Below, in pieces: positions 9,425-20,800 of a stretch of DNA of 62,982 bases. How positions within the stretch are numbered: position 1 is the first letter of the stretch; every line of letters begins with the position of its first letter. The notes under the pieces were generated by a model, which was given only the letters and a program-made list of their open reading frames with translations, was not told where the DNA came from and made no database searches. The position numbers and the translations under genes are program-made. Source of the stretch: Metabacillus malikii (lineage in GTDB: Bacteria; Bacillota; Bacilli; Bacillales; Bacillaceae); the NCBI RefSeq assembly GCF_030813355.1, contig NZ_JAUSUD010000026.1, forward strand, positions 1-62,982. The letters run 5' to 3'.

Positions 9425-10158
9425 AATAAAATGCCTCCAATAATCACTTGTAACTGTTCCATTTGCTCTAATCTTTCCAGATATTCCTCAATCTTATCTT
9501 TGAAGAGGACTTGGGTAACGACAACTAATGTATTCATCGAAACATGCGCAATAATTGGTACGATAATTCGTTTTGTTCTCACATAGAGAAAGGCAAACGT
9601 AAAGCCCATTGCTGCGTATAATAATAAATGTTCAAATTCGCCATGAAGAAGAGAGAATAATAGTGAACTAATAATGGCTGCAATGAAAAAGTTCGTTCTG
9701 TTATAAAGTCCACCGAAGATAATTTTACGGAAAATAATTTCCTCTAGTATTGGACCTATAATCGATGTAACGATGATAACGAGTGGTGAGGCTTGGATTA
9801 GTTTAACGATATTTTGGGTGTTTTCTGAACCCGGTTCGACACCAAATAGAGCAATTTCTATATTTGCTGCAATGACTTGCGAAAAGAGTGCGAGAAAAAT
9901 CCCACCAAATGCCCAAAGGCTCGAGATAAGTATTGATGAGGGTTCTCCACCACGTAGGGAGTTACCATCTGTACGTTCATTTCTTAGTAAGTACAATGTG
10001 ATAATAAGAGCAAGCGTAAAACTGACAATTGTCCAATTTGCAATATACTCGGCCCGCGATTCACCAATACGTAAATACTCAAATAATTCAATGCCGAAAA
10101 TCCCAGAAAATTGCATAACCATATATGTAAGGATAATGAACCAATAGTTCTTTTTCAT
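9421..10158 (-). CDS. ydiL: CPBP-family intramembrane metalloprotease (YdiL-like)
   Basis: A 245-aa polytopic membrane protein with the CPBP (type II CAAX prenyl protease/bacteriocin-processing) motifs EEIIFRKIIFG near residue 142, FSLLHGEFEH and IIAHVSMN. These carry the glutamates and histidines of the active site. The substrate in Bacillus is not known to me. It is divergent from groES, with AGGAGG upstream of its start. Confidence 0.85.
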   Translation of the reverse strand: MKKNYWFIILTYMVMQFSGIFGIELFEYLRIGESRAEYIANWTIVSFTLALIITLYLLRNERTDGNSLRGGEPSSILISSLWAFGGIFLALFSQVIAANIEIALFGVEPGSENTQNIVKLIQASPLVIIVTSIIGPILEEIIFRKIIFGGLYNRTNFFIAAIISSLLFSLLHGEFEHLLLYAAMGFTFAFLYVRTKRIIVPIIAHVSMNTLVVVTQVLFKDKIEEYLERLEQMEQLQVIIGGILL

Positions 10159-10380
10159 ACATACCTCCTTAAAATTAACGATTTATAGAGTGAGTCATTT
10201 ATTAGTTATATTAACTTCATAGTACAAATAAAGCTAACCATACCCAAAACATATTGTAACATACCTTTTCATAACCAATTGTATGTTAAGTGTTATTAAA
10301 TTAGACAAGTAGGTTTATTTTTATCATATAATAGACATAATTTAGTAGGTAAGTTTCTAAAAAAAATTTTAACTTCAGAC

Positions 10381-10446
10381 TTGAAATTGATAGAAATCTT
10401 ATATAATATATAAATTGTGTTAGCACTCAATGATGATGAGTGCTAA
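10381..10446 (+). promoter_or_regulatory. groESL promoter with CIRCE operator
   Basis: A perfect CIRCE element (TTAGCACTC, 9-base spacer, GAGTGCTAA) spans 10420-10446, the binding site of the HrcA heat-shock repressor. Upstream are TTGAAA at 10381 and TATAAT at 10402 as a sigma-A type promoter; the 15-base spacing is short and the exact -35 may be shifted. The operator covers the expected transcription start. Confidence 0.93.
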
Positions 10447-10497
10447 TAAAAAGGAAAATTTATCATAATTACAAGAAATTTGAGGAGGTTGTTTCAC

Positions 10498-10782
10498 TTG
10501 TTAAAGCCATTAGGTGATCGCGTTATTATCGAGTTAGTTGAATCAGAAGAAAAAACTGCTAGTGGTATCGTTCTTCCAGATAGTGCGAAAGAAAAGCCAC
10601 AAGAAGGAAAAGTCGTTGCTGTTGGTACAGGTCGTGTTCTAGACAACGGAGAAAAAGTAGCTCTTGAAGTAGCAGAAGGCGATCGTATTATCTTCTCAAA
10701 ATATGCTGGTACTGAAGTGAAATATGAAGGTACTGAATACTTAATTTTACGTGAAAGCGACATTTTAGCTGTAATCGGATAA
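10498..10782 (+). CDS. groES: Co-chaperonin GroES
   Basis: A 94-aa 10-kDa chaperonin that caps the GroEL ring. Sequence [22 protein letters not shown] is the family start, with the mobile loop following and [26 protein letters not shown] at the end. The start codon is TTG at 10498, with TGAGGAGG at 10481-10488. It forms the HrcA-controlled groESL operon. Confidence 0.97.
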   Translation: MLKPLGDRVIIELVESEEKTASGIVLPDSAKEKPQEGKVVAVGTGRVLDNGEKVALEVAEGDRIIFSKYAGTEVKYEGTEYLILRESDILAVIG

Positions 10783-10839
10783 GGATACAGCACTATATCA
10801 TAGAATCTATTTTTAAAAATTTGAGGAGGTCTAGTTTAA

Positions 10840-12475
<1,636 letters not shown>

Positions 12476-12528
12476 CTGCCACTCAAACCCTTGGTATGAC
12501 TGGGTTTGTTGGTAAGGTGAGAGTGGAA

Positions 12529-12546
12529 TGCTAACATTTTGCTAAC
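12529..12546. repeat. Integrase arm-type repeat, left end
   Basis: TGCTAACATTTTGCTAAC contains two TGCTAAC units. The identical 18-mer occurs at 46328-46345, just inside the other end of the island. Repeats of this kind are typical arm or core binding sites of tyrosine recombinases. Confidence 0.65.
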
Positions 12547-12557
12547 ATTGAGGTAAA

Positions 12558-13335
12558 TTAACGGAGGCTTCTCATGAGTTCACTGAACTTTTGAGAGGCT
12601 TCTTTTTTCATTTCTTGGGTGACATGAAGGTACACATTTTTCGTAATTTAATCAGCAGTGTGACCAAGCCTATCCATGATTTGTTCTAATGATACACCAG
12701 CCTCAGCAAGAAGAGATGTATGTGTATGGCGTAACGAATGCGGTGTTAACTCTGGATTCAGTCCCGCAATTTTAAACAGTCTTCCCGTTCTGTTTTGACA
12801 ATTCTTGATAACGATGGGATAGCCATGTTGGAGCTCTGTTTTTGCAAAAATAAAATCTTTGTTATAGTAAGAATCCCCTAGTCGTTTATTTACCTCGTCT
12901 TGTGCTTGCTTATGCTGTTTCAAAGTGTTTATCACCTCTTCATCCACAATAATTCTTCTTCGCGACTTCCTTGTCTTTGGGAAGGAGTTGATATTGAAAC
13001 GTGTTATTTATCTCGTTGTAATAGGTTTTGGTTATGCTGGTTGTATGGTTTACGAAGTTGATATCTTTCCATTTTTGGAGCAACTAATTCACCTACTCGA
13101 ATGCCTGTGTACGAAAGAATTAGGAACATCAAGTAGTAATGCTCAAGTCCATTATGCATAGCTGTATTTAGAAACAGAGCAAGTTCCCCTTTTTCAAGAT
13201 ATTTGGGAATTTCCTCTTCTTCCAGCTGTTCAATTGTTTTCTTATCTTTTTTCAGATAGGCAATTTCTGTTGGATCTTTTTTAATCATCTCCATTTCTAA
13301 TGCTTTTCGAAAGATCATTCTTCCTGTTCGGTATA
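12558..13335 (-). pseudogene. Tyrosine recombinase (phage-type integrase), broken
   Basis: Two overlapping frames add up to the catalytic half of an integrase. The upstream part (13004-13318) has SYTGIRVGEL with the first catalytic arginine. A frameshift near 13040-13080 joins it to the part ending at 12648, with TPHSLRHTHTSLLAEAG and the LGH box. An in-frame TAA at 12648-12650 then cuts the protein just before ITKNVYLHVTQEMKKEA, which holds the catalytic tyrosine and runs to 12558. The N-terminal DNA-binding part is missing beyond about 13335. The enzyme is surely inactive; its position beside attL suggests it once moved the island. Confidence 0.88.
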
Positions 13336-13349
13336 GTAATGGTAGATAT

Positions 13350-14016
13350 GTTGCTAATATCTAAAAGTTTCTCTTGATAGTTGGATACAAATCTATCAAC
13401 AAGTGTCCTAGCAGTAGTAAAAGTATCTAAATTTATCATCGGATATACATGGGGTAGTAATTGATCAATAAATTGATCCTCAATAACTATAGAAATGAAA
13501 TCATTAAATAAGGTAATAATTATTTCACTTTTGTTCTCATTAATTGCATAGATTACCTTTCCATCCTCTTTAATCCTTGTATCCTCCAATGATACTTGAA
13601 GGAAATTGCTTCCGTGCGTCATCTGTACGTGAACGAATATTTTCTCCTTCAATTTGTCTAAACATGCCATAGAACGACTCTAGAGCCAACTTATTTCTAA
13701 ATGGTGGTTCATTTACTAGCGGTGTAGATAACTTCCACACCATGTTTAATAAAGACGTTTGTGATATCTACGAATTCATAAAAGTTTCTAGCAAAACGAT
13801 CACGTTTATATCCAATTACTTTCTTAACTCTGGTCTCTGACTCATTTTTAATTTTGTCGCAGAAACGTCATGATCAGATAGATAAATAATGAAATCCTCG
13901 TTTCCAGTTAAATTTTGCGATTCGAGATATCTTCTCGCTGCAGCATCCTGCAGTTTAAGGCTTTGTGCATCTGAACTAACACGTTGATAAACAACAATTA
14001 GTTGTTTTTCCATCAT
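13350..14016 (-). pseudogene. Large serine recombinase, decayed
   Basis: The N-terminal 66 residues (13816-14016) are a resolvase/invertase start: IVVYQRVSSDAQSLKLQD with the catalytic serine, then YLSDHDVSATKLKMSQRPELRK. The frame stops there. Downstream in other frames are MFRQIEGENIRSRTDDARKQ (13580-13670) and EDGKVIYAINENKSEIIITLFNDF, both typical of the recombinase domain. At least two frameshifts separate these pieces. The boundary with the tyrosine recombinase remnant, near 13340-13370, cannot be set precisely. Confidence 0.82.
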
Positions 14017-14039
14017 GAAAACTTCCTTTCTATAATTAT

Positions 14040-14108
14040 TTATTTTCTACTAATCAGTAAAGCACGAAGTCTATAGTCATCTTTTATAATGCGATATTGT
14101 TTGTTCAT
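14040..14108 (-). CDS. Possible 22-aa small protein
   Basis: A short frame (MNKQYRIIKDDYRLRALLIS plus RK) with GGAGAGG seven bases before its ATG. It lies just upstream of the serine recombinase remnant in the same direction. The ribosome binding site is the only support; it may be a leader peptide or chance. Confidence 0.3.
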   Translation of the reverse strand: MNKQYRIIKDDYRLRALLISRK

Positions 14109-14169
14109 ACTATCCTCTCCAGTCTATTTTTTTGTAATCATCTTTGACTGTAGGGGAATTATTTATACG

Positions 14170-14442
14170 TTACTTGGCTTTAGCTGACTTTATTTGTTCC
14201 ATTTCTATTTCTAGCGATAACTGGACACCATCCGTTCGCTTAGTTCCTTGATTCTTTCTTGGCTTAATGATCACTTTTGTTTCATAACCGGGAATTTGAA
14301 GCTTCTTTATAATCTTGTCATACTGTAGTTCCTGTAGGTGGGAGAACAAATGAGTGATAGTTTTAGAGATTTCAACACCTTCACAGTGGGATAGATATCG
14401 TTTATACCAGTCATTATTGGAGTTATTTTTATTGTTCTCCAC
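14170..14442 (-). CDS. Hypothetical protein of the island left arm
   Basis: A 90-aa hydrophilic protein starting at GTG 14442, with AAAGGAGG at suitable distance. It begins with an Asn/Lys-rich stretch and has a basic centre (KPRKNQGTKRTDG) that could bind nucleic acid, but I recognise no domain. It is oriented with the recombinase remnants and is probably mobile-element cargo. Confidence 0.55.
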   Translation of the reverse strand: MENNKNNSNNDWYKRYLSHCEGVEISKTITHLFSHLQELQYDKIIKKLQIPGYETKVIIKPRKNQGTKRTDGVQLSLEIEMEQIKSAKAK

Positions 14443-14712
14443 TTGGGAGTCCTCCTTTCTATAGGGTTTTTAATTTAATGCTCTTGTCCTCAAGCGTTAA
14501 TCATCTTACTTTTAAAAAGATGATATTCGAATAGCTAAAATATATATTTTTAATTTTAGTTACTTGAAATGGCTAATAGCAAAGATGTTTTGGGATTATT
14601 TTTAATCCTTAATCGGAATGTAGATGATTAGTGGGGGTTAGATAATGATTAAATTTTGAGTAGGTGGAAATAATAAATATTATCGAATGATTGCAATAAG
14701 GGCATTAAAGAG

Positions 14713-14746
14713 AAAAATCCAGCACTAATTTAAGTGCTGGATTTTT
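14713..14746. terminator. Bidirectional terminator
   Basis: The stem AAAAATCCAGCACT / AGTGCTGGATTTTT has a 6-base loop and T/A runs at both ends. It terminates the zinc-ribbon gene on the minus strand and could also act on the plus strand. The roughly 270 bases between 14443 and 14712 show no gene. Confidence 0.8.
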
Positions 14747-14806
14747 CTGTTATTTATATAAAATTATAATACGAAAACCTTATGAGTACTATCTAGATCA
14801 ATTAGT

Positions 14807-15001
14807 TTACTTAATCCGATCCCATTGTTTATGGCAATCTGGACATTCCCATTTTGTCACTCTATCTTCTTCCAAACTAGAAATTGCAAATTTTTCTTGA
14901 GCCGTGAGTAGCATTACCATAATGTTACGTAATTCTTTAGGTAGGGGTTCACATTGTAAGCTTACGTTACAATAAGGACAATATTCAATTCTGCCATCCA
15001 T
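14807..15001 (-). CDS. Small zinc-ribbon protein
   Basis: A 64-aa protein with two cysteine pairs, CPYC near residue 8 and CPDC near residue 55, spaced as in a treble-clef or zinc-ribbon fold. The middle is helical. Function unknown. The start at 15001 has an AAAGGGTGA-type ribosome binding site in front. A longer frame upstream on the same strand (14985-15227) has no ribosome binding site. Confidence 0.6.
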   Translation of the reverse strand: MDGRIEYCPYCNVSLQCEPLPKELRNIMVMLLTAQEKFAISSLEEDRVTKWECPDCHKQWDRIK

Positions 15002-15220
15002 TTATTTCACCCTTTAGTGGAGGAAATGCAAAAGTATCCCCTCTGACTAAACTACAAGTTGCACTAACAACGTTAATATCGTTTATATCGTGATGTAGTA
15101 ACATGAACACATAAATTTGAATAAGAGGATTATTCCGATGAGGAATTAGTAGCTGAGAAAGGGGGGAGTATGTTAGTTTGTTCTTATTTTCATTAAGGAT
15201 TAATTGGAACCAAAATCTGA

Positions 15221-15268
15221 AGTGCACCCCAAAAGTTGGAACGTAAAATCTAACTTTTGGGGTGCACT
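15221..15268. mobile_element. Palindrome of IS-type ends with empty centre
   Basis: A perfect 17-bp inverted repeat, AGTGCACCCCAAAAGTT and its complement, is separated by 14 bases. CCCCAAAAGTT-type ends resemble the terminal repeats of IS3-family elements (IS150/IS655 group). The two ends lie back to back with no transposase, so this is either an internally deleted IS relic or a hairpin terminator derived from one. Confidence 0.6.
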
Positions 15269-15679
15269 ACATCTGTCCCTCTGACCTATTATCTTACAAA
15301 GATTATCTAGTGAACAGTTCAAAAGCCGTGGTATGGGAGAAAGTCAGGTTTTGTAAAAAAAGGGTAATTTTATGGTAAAAAAACCATAAAATTTAGTAGA
15401 TTTCTAATTCTTTTTGTCGTTACATGTTGAAAAAACAATTCAAAGTCCCTATCCTCTACGGAGGATATTTCGCTATAATTATAATTGTTTACTTTTTTGG
15501 AATATTTATACGGTTAGAATATCGTTTAATTAGAACCATGATTTACTAAGGGAGTCATACAGTGGGAATAACGGACTTGTTTTTATTGAGCATGATTAAC
15601 TACGATGTATATCATGATTCAAAAAAATTTTAAAGAAGAAACTTTAAAGAATAATTTCAAATAGGATTGGTGAATGAAC
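15269..15679 (+). promoter_or_regulatory. Upstream region of the NRPS operon
   Basis: About 410 bases without an established gene, which should contain the promoter of the panD-NRPS operon. It is AT-rich and I cannot single out one promoter. A 23-codon frame starting at GTG 15562 with AAGGGAG upstream (15548) ends at 15633; it could be a leader peptide, but support is thin. Confidence 0.4.
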
Positions 15680-16063
15680 ATGTATAGAACAATAATGAAA
15701 TCAAAAATCCATTGTGCACGTGTAACCGAATCAAATCTTAACTATGTAGGGAGTATTACCATTGATAGTGAAATTATTGAGGCATTGGGGATTTTACCCA
15801 ATGAAAAAGTACAAATTGTGAATAATAATAATGGTGCACGTTTTGAAACCTACGTCATACCTGGACCGCCGGGAAAAAAGGATATTTGTTTAAATGGTGC
15901 TGCTGCAAGACTTGTGCAAGAAGGAGATGTCGTGATCATTATCTCTTATGCACTGGTTCATGAAGATGAGTTGGCTAATTTCCGTTCAAATATTGCCATT
16001 ATGGATGAAGAAAATAATATTACGCAATTGATTAATAATGAATTACCGCACAGTGTGATATAA
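15680..16063 (+). CDS. panD: Aspartate 1-decarboxylase (NRPS-locus copy)
   Basis: PanD decarboxylates aspartate to beta-alanine, the precursor of pantothenate and hence of the 4'-phosphopantetheine arm of carrier proteins. The 127-aa product has the self-cleavage site [10 protein letters not shown] (Gly24-Ser25, forming the pyruvoyl group), Lys9 and the conserved [15 protein letters not shown] and [16 protein letters not shown] segments. ATG 15680 gives the standard length; ATG 15674 adds two residues. It is not next to panB/panC but starts the NRPS operon, its stop codon abutting the next ATG. It may supply beta-alanine to the product or boost CoA supply. Confidence 0.9.
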   Translation: MYRTIMKSKIHCARVTESNLNYVGSITIDSEIIEALGILPNEKVQIVNNNNGARFETYVIPGPPGKKDICLNGAAARLVQEGDVVIIISYALVHEDELANFRSNIAIMDEENNITQLINNELPHSVI

Positions 16064-17008
16064 ATGGAACCGTTAGAAAATGAAGTATTCCGTGTTGAGT
16101 CAGTCTATAAACAATTTAAAAAAGGAAAGGTAGCTAACTCAAATATTTCTTTTACCATTCGTAAAGGGGAGATTTTCGGATTATTAGGACCAAATGGTGC
16201 GGGGAAATCAACCCTAATTAAACAAATGGTCGGGCAATTAAAACCCACTAGCGGGAAGATATTTTTATATGGAAAAGATGTTCTGGAAGATAGTTATTAT
16301 GTTATGAATCATGTGTCTTACTATTCACAGGAAACATTTGCTTTAAATAAACTTAAAGTTTATGAAGCGATCTATTTTACTTCCATGCTGAGAAGCGTTA
16401 GACATCAGGAAGCAAAGAAAGAAACAGCGGCACTGATTGAAAAATTAGGTTTAACGAAACAGCGGAATATGATTGTGAAAAACTTATCTGGAGGACAAAG
16501 AAGAATGGTCGGCTTTGCTACTTGTCTAACAGGAAACCTGCCAATTATCATCCTAGATGAGCCAACCAATGATTTGGATCCAGTTAAACGAAACTTAATT
16601 TGGAGCATTCTGCAAGAGAAAAATCGTGAACAAGGCACAACGATTATTTTGGTTACTCACAATCTATTAGAAGCAGAAAAAATAGTGGACCGTGTTGCGA
16701 TTATTAATCACGGGAAAGTTTTAGCGCTAGATTCTATTGGGAGACTAAAGCAAAATGTGGATCAGAGATATAAGCTCGAAATATCTACGATTCTAGGGGG
16801 AGATAATAAAATTAAAACCGATATGTCGAAATACGGTGAAATCCAAGCTATAACGGAAAATCGTTTTAGAGTATTGATACCAAAAGAAAACTTACATAGT
16901 GTCATAGGTGAAATCATTCAGTATTTAGAGGCGGTCCGTTGTGATGAGTATCGAATTATACCGCCAAGCCTTGAAGATGTGTATCTACATTATGAGGAAA
17001 GAGTCTGA
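16064..17008 (+). CDS. ABC transporter ATP-binding protein
   Basis: A 314-aa ATPase of the BcrA/CcmA type. It has Walker A GPNGAGKST near residue 42, the signature LSGGQRRMVG near 144, Walker B IIILDEPTNDLD, the H-loop VTHN and a C-terminal extension of about 90 residues typical of drug and bacteriocin exporters. It starts at the base after the panD stop and lacks its own ribosome binding site, so translation is coupled. With the permease that follows it may export or protect against the NRPS product. Confidence 0.88.
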   Translation: MEPLENEVFRVESVYKQFKKGKVANSNISFTIRKGEIFGLLGPNGAGKSTLIKQMVGQLKPTSGKIFLYGKDVLEDSYYVMNHVSYYSQETFALNKLKVYEAIYFTSMLRSVRHQEAKKETAALIEKLGLTKQRNMIVKNLSGGQRRMVGFATCLTGNLPIIILDEPTNDLDPVKRNLIWSILQEKNREQGTTIILVTHNLLEAEKIVDRVAIINHGKVLALDSIGRLKQNVDQRYKLEISTILGGDNKIKTDMSKYGEIQAITENRFRVLIPKENLHSVIGEIIQYLEAVRCDEYRIIPPSLEDVYLHYEERV

Positions 17009-17009
17009 T

Positions 17010-17816
17010 ATGAATACGAAATCTGATTATATTGAAATTACAAATAAACAAACAAAAGTATCAAACAGATTAGTAAAGCACTTAACCGATTTTTATATAT
17101 TAGGGAGAATTCAATGGGGAATTATTAGAGATACTTGGCACTTAATTGTATTTATGGCCTCCATGTTCCCTCTTACTTCGCTATTCTTTCTAAAAGTCTT
17201 TAATCAAGAAACCACTCTTGAGGTCATTACGAGAATCATAGTCGGAAATATTGTGTTTGCGATTATCTTAATGGGATTAACGAGTGTCGCACAGGATATT
17301 TCTCATGAAAAAAATCAAGGTCACTTTACCTACTATGCTTCTTTACCAATTTCAAAGATAACATTTATTTTATCTGTTTTAGTAAAGGGGATTTTGTCTG
17401 CCATCCCATCTATTATTATCTTAGCAATCGTTGGACAGCTAATGTATGATGTCACCCTTCAATTTCATATCAACATAATCCCAATTATGCTTTTTGGAAT
17501 ATTAAGTTGTGTGGGAATTGGCGTGTTGATTGGGTTTTGGTCACCAACTCCACAGGTGGCAGCCATTTTGGGCCAAGTCGCCATGATGTTTATTACGTTT
17601 ATGAGTCCTGTGATGGTAGAAATGGAATCATTGCCAATTTTTATTCAGTACATCTCCTATGTATTGCCAACAACCTATTTGACAGATGCTCTTCGGTATT
17701 TGTTTCAAGGGGTTTGGAACGTCCAAGTGACACAAGATTTAGTGGTATTAGTAGTGTTTAGTTTCATTTCATTTTTATTGATTATTAAATTTATTCAATG
17801 GAGAGAAAAAAATTAA
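17010..17816 (+). CDS. ABC-2 type permease
   Basis: A 268-aa integral membrane protein with about six hydrophobic segments, of the ABC-2 (YhhJ/DrrB) type. ATG 17010 is chosen because it lies one base after the ATPase stop with GAGGAAAG upstream; the open frame extends further back inside the ATPase gene without support. It forms a transporter with the preceding ATPase. Confidence 0.85.
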   Translation: MNTKSDYIEITNKQTKVSNRLVKHLTDFYILGRIQWGIIRDTWHLIVFMASMFPLTSLFFLKVFNQETTLEVITRIIVGNIVFAIILMGLTSVAQDISHEKNQGHFTYYASLPISKITFILSVLVKGILSAIPSIIILAIVGQLMYDVTLQFHINIIPIMLFGILSCVGIGVLIGFWSPTPQVAAILGQVAMMFITFMSPVMVEMESLPIFIQYISYVLPTTYLTDALRYLFQGVWNVQVTQDLVVLVVFSFISFLLIIKFIQWREKN

Positions 17817-17838
17817 TGTTTTAAAAGGGGGAAAAAGC

Positions 17839-20800
17839 GTGTCTGAACTCAGATATCCCTTGACACATCCGCAAAAAAGGATTTGGGAAACTGAAAAGTT
17901 TATTCAACATTCTTCAATATCCAATTTAGTTGGGACCATTAAAATCAAGGGGATATTGAATTTCACTAAAATTGAACAAGCAATCAATTTATTTATTCTC
18001 AAAAATGACTCCATTCGACTTCGTGTAGTAGAAGAGGAAGATGGAGTAAAACAATACATATCACCATTTCAAGAGAAAACATTCAACATCATAAATTTGC
18101 AAGCTAGTAATAAAACATTTCATGAGTGGGTACAACAAGAAACAAGGAAACCATTTGCATTAATAGATTCTGATTTATTTGAGTTTATCTTATTTAAAAA
18201 TGGCTACAATGAAAGTGGCATATTGGCAAAAGTTCATCATATCATTTCGGATGCCTGGTCGATTCATTTGATGGCAGAAAAATTGATGAAATATTATGCT
18301 GATTTATGTAACGGGGTCGAGGTTAGTGAGAGTAAAGATTATTCATACGTAGACTTTATCTCACGTGAAAATAAGTATAAATTATCGAAGCGATTTGAAA
18401 AAAATGAATCGTTTTGGCTGAATGAACTAGCTGATTTACCGAAGCCCATCAGTTTAAAAGAAAGCAATACAGCCATGAGAAGCACGAATGCCAAACGAAA
18501 AACATTCACGTTATCTAAAGAGATGACGTCAGACATCTATCAATTTTGTGAAAAACATAATCTGTCTGTTTTTCCATTTTTTCTATCGATTTTATCGATT
18601 TATTTAAAAAGGTTAAAAGGTCAAAATCAGTTTATTTTAGGTACGACAATCCTAAACAGGTTGAATCCAGTAGAACGGCAAACCTTTGGCATGTTTGTGA
18701 GTACGATGCCTATTAGTGTGAAGCTAAATGATGATCTGACCATCGTGGAATTGATGGACCAAATGGGCCATAAACTCATGTCCTTGCTGCGAAACCAGCA
18801 ATACCCTTTTGATCTGTTAACTAGAAAACTAAGAGATCAATATAATTATATAGAGAGATTATTTGATATTTCGTTATCCTATCAAAATTCAAAACTTCAT
18901 ATTAATGATGAAGCGATAAAGGATGAATATGAAACACAATGGCATTTCTCAGAACATGAGATAAATTCATTAAATATTCATATTAATGATCGTGAAGAAA
19001 AAAACGAACTGATGCTCGATTTTGATTATTTAACAGAACTATTTACAGAAGAAGAAATTGAGACTCATTATAATAGAATGATACAAATCATTTTAAACTT
19101 ATTTAAGGATGAAAACTGTCCAATATCTCAATTAGACATACTGCCACCGCGTGAAAAAGATTTACTAATTACAGATTTTAATAGTAAAAAAGCGGAATTT
19201 GATCGTACGAAGACGGTTCATCGAATATTTGAAGAACAAGCAGCAAAAACACCAGACAAGGCTGCTGTAGTCTATGGCAATCAAACACTTACATATAAAG
19301 AATTGAATCATCAGGCCAATAGGCTAGCAAGGGTATTGCGAAAAGAAGGCGTTGAAGCAACAACCCGTGTTGGTGTCATGACGGATCGTTCCATGGACAT
19401 GATTATTGCTATTTTTGCGGTCATCAAGGCGGGAGGCACTTACATCCCGCTCGATCCTTATTATCCAACAGGCCGAATCCACTACATGATTGAAAATAGT
19501 GGTTTAGAGCTATTACTAACCAATGTGCAGACTGAACAGTTAGAATTCACAGGTAAAATAATAGATCTTGTTTCTGCGAAAATAGATCAAGAAAGTGTTG
19601 AGAATTTGCGCGAAATCAGCAGTGCACAGGATTTAATTTATATCATGTATACATCTGGATCCACGGGCCGGCCAAAAGGGATCGGGATTAACCACCAAGC
19701 ATTGCATCAAAATATTCATGGGTTTACAGAAGCCATTCAATTTTCAGAGAATCAAACGATTTTATCGCTTATCTCTATGTCTTTCGATCCTTTTGTAATA
19801 GAATCTTTTCTTCCTTTATCCCTAGGTATGACGGTCATTATTGCAAATGAAGAGCAACGACAAAATCCAGAGAAAACAAAGGATTTAATAAGGTGGCATG
19901 AAGTGGACGTGATCCAACTGACACCGTCTCGTTTACGACTTTTATTAGAAGAGGACACTGCCTCTCTTCACCATTTAAAGAAGGTATTGGTTGGGGGAGA
20001 GCCGCTGACAAATAATCTAGTACAAAAAATAAAACAGAAAACAACCGCGAGGCTTTATAACATTTATGGTCCAACCGAAACGACGGTATGGTCAACATTC
20101 AAGGAAATCAACCATGATGCTGATACCATAACGGTCGGAAAGCCTATTGCGAATAGAGAAATCTATATCCTTGACACAAATGAGAAGTTGCAGCCGATAG
20201 GGGTGATCGGTGAAGTATGTATATCTGGTGGGGGTATCGCGAATGGTTATCTCTCCAATCCAGAGCAGACTTCACTCAAATTTGTCAAAAATCCATTCCA
20301 GCCAAATTTGATGATGTATAAGACAGGTGATTTGGGGAGATGGTTACCTAATGGGGAACTCGAGGTTCTTGGTCGAAATGATGATCAAGTAAAAATCAAT
20401 GGGGTGCGTATGGAACTGGGAGAAATTCATAACCAAATCGATAGTCATCCGAAAATCAAAGAATCGGTTGTGACGGTGAAGCAATGGAACAATGGGAAGT
20501 ATCTTTGTGCCTATTACATAGCAAAAGAGCCGGTTAAAATAGAAGAAATTAGGGGATATCTAACCTATAATTTGCCACATGCGATGATTCCAACCTATTA
20601 TTTCCCGATGGAGGAGTTTCCATTAACACCAAATGGGAAAGTTGACCATAAAAGGTTACAGGATCCTTTTATAGAAAATAAGACGAAGCATGTGTATGTT
20701 GCACCAAGTACGGAAGCAGAAATGAAATTAACGAACATTTGGGGGAAACTTTTTAATCAACATCCATCCAAGATTGGGATTCATGATCATTTTCTTGATT

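Noticed and set aside
13281-13670. 129-aa frame on the minus strand that looks like a separate protein
   Set aside because: Adjacent frames show it is the out-of-frame middle and C-terminal part of the serine recombinase remnant, with its first residues shifted.
14985-15227. 80-aa frame on the minus strand overlapping the zinc-ribbon gene
   Set aside because: No ribosome binding site, runs into the IS-type palindrome, and shows no convincing domain; likely chance.
15562-15633. 23-codon GTG-start frame before panD
   Set aside because: Has an AAGGGAG upstream but no other support; mentioned only as a possible leader peptide.
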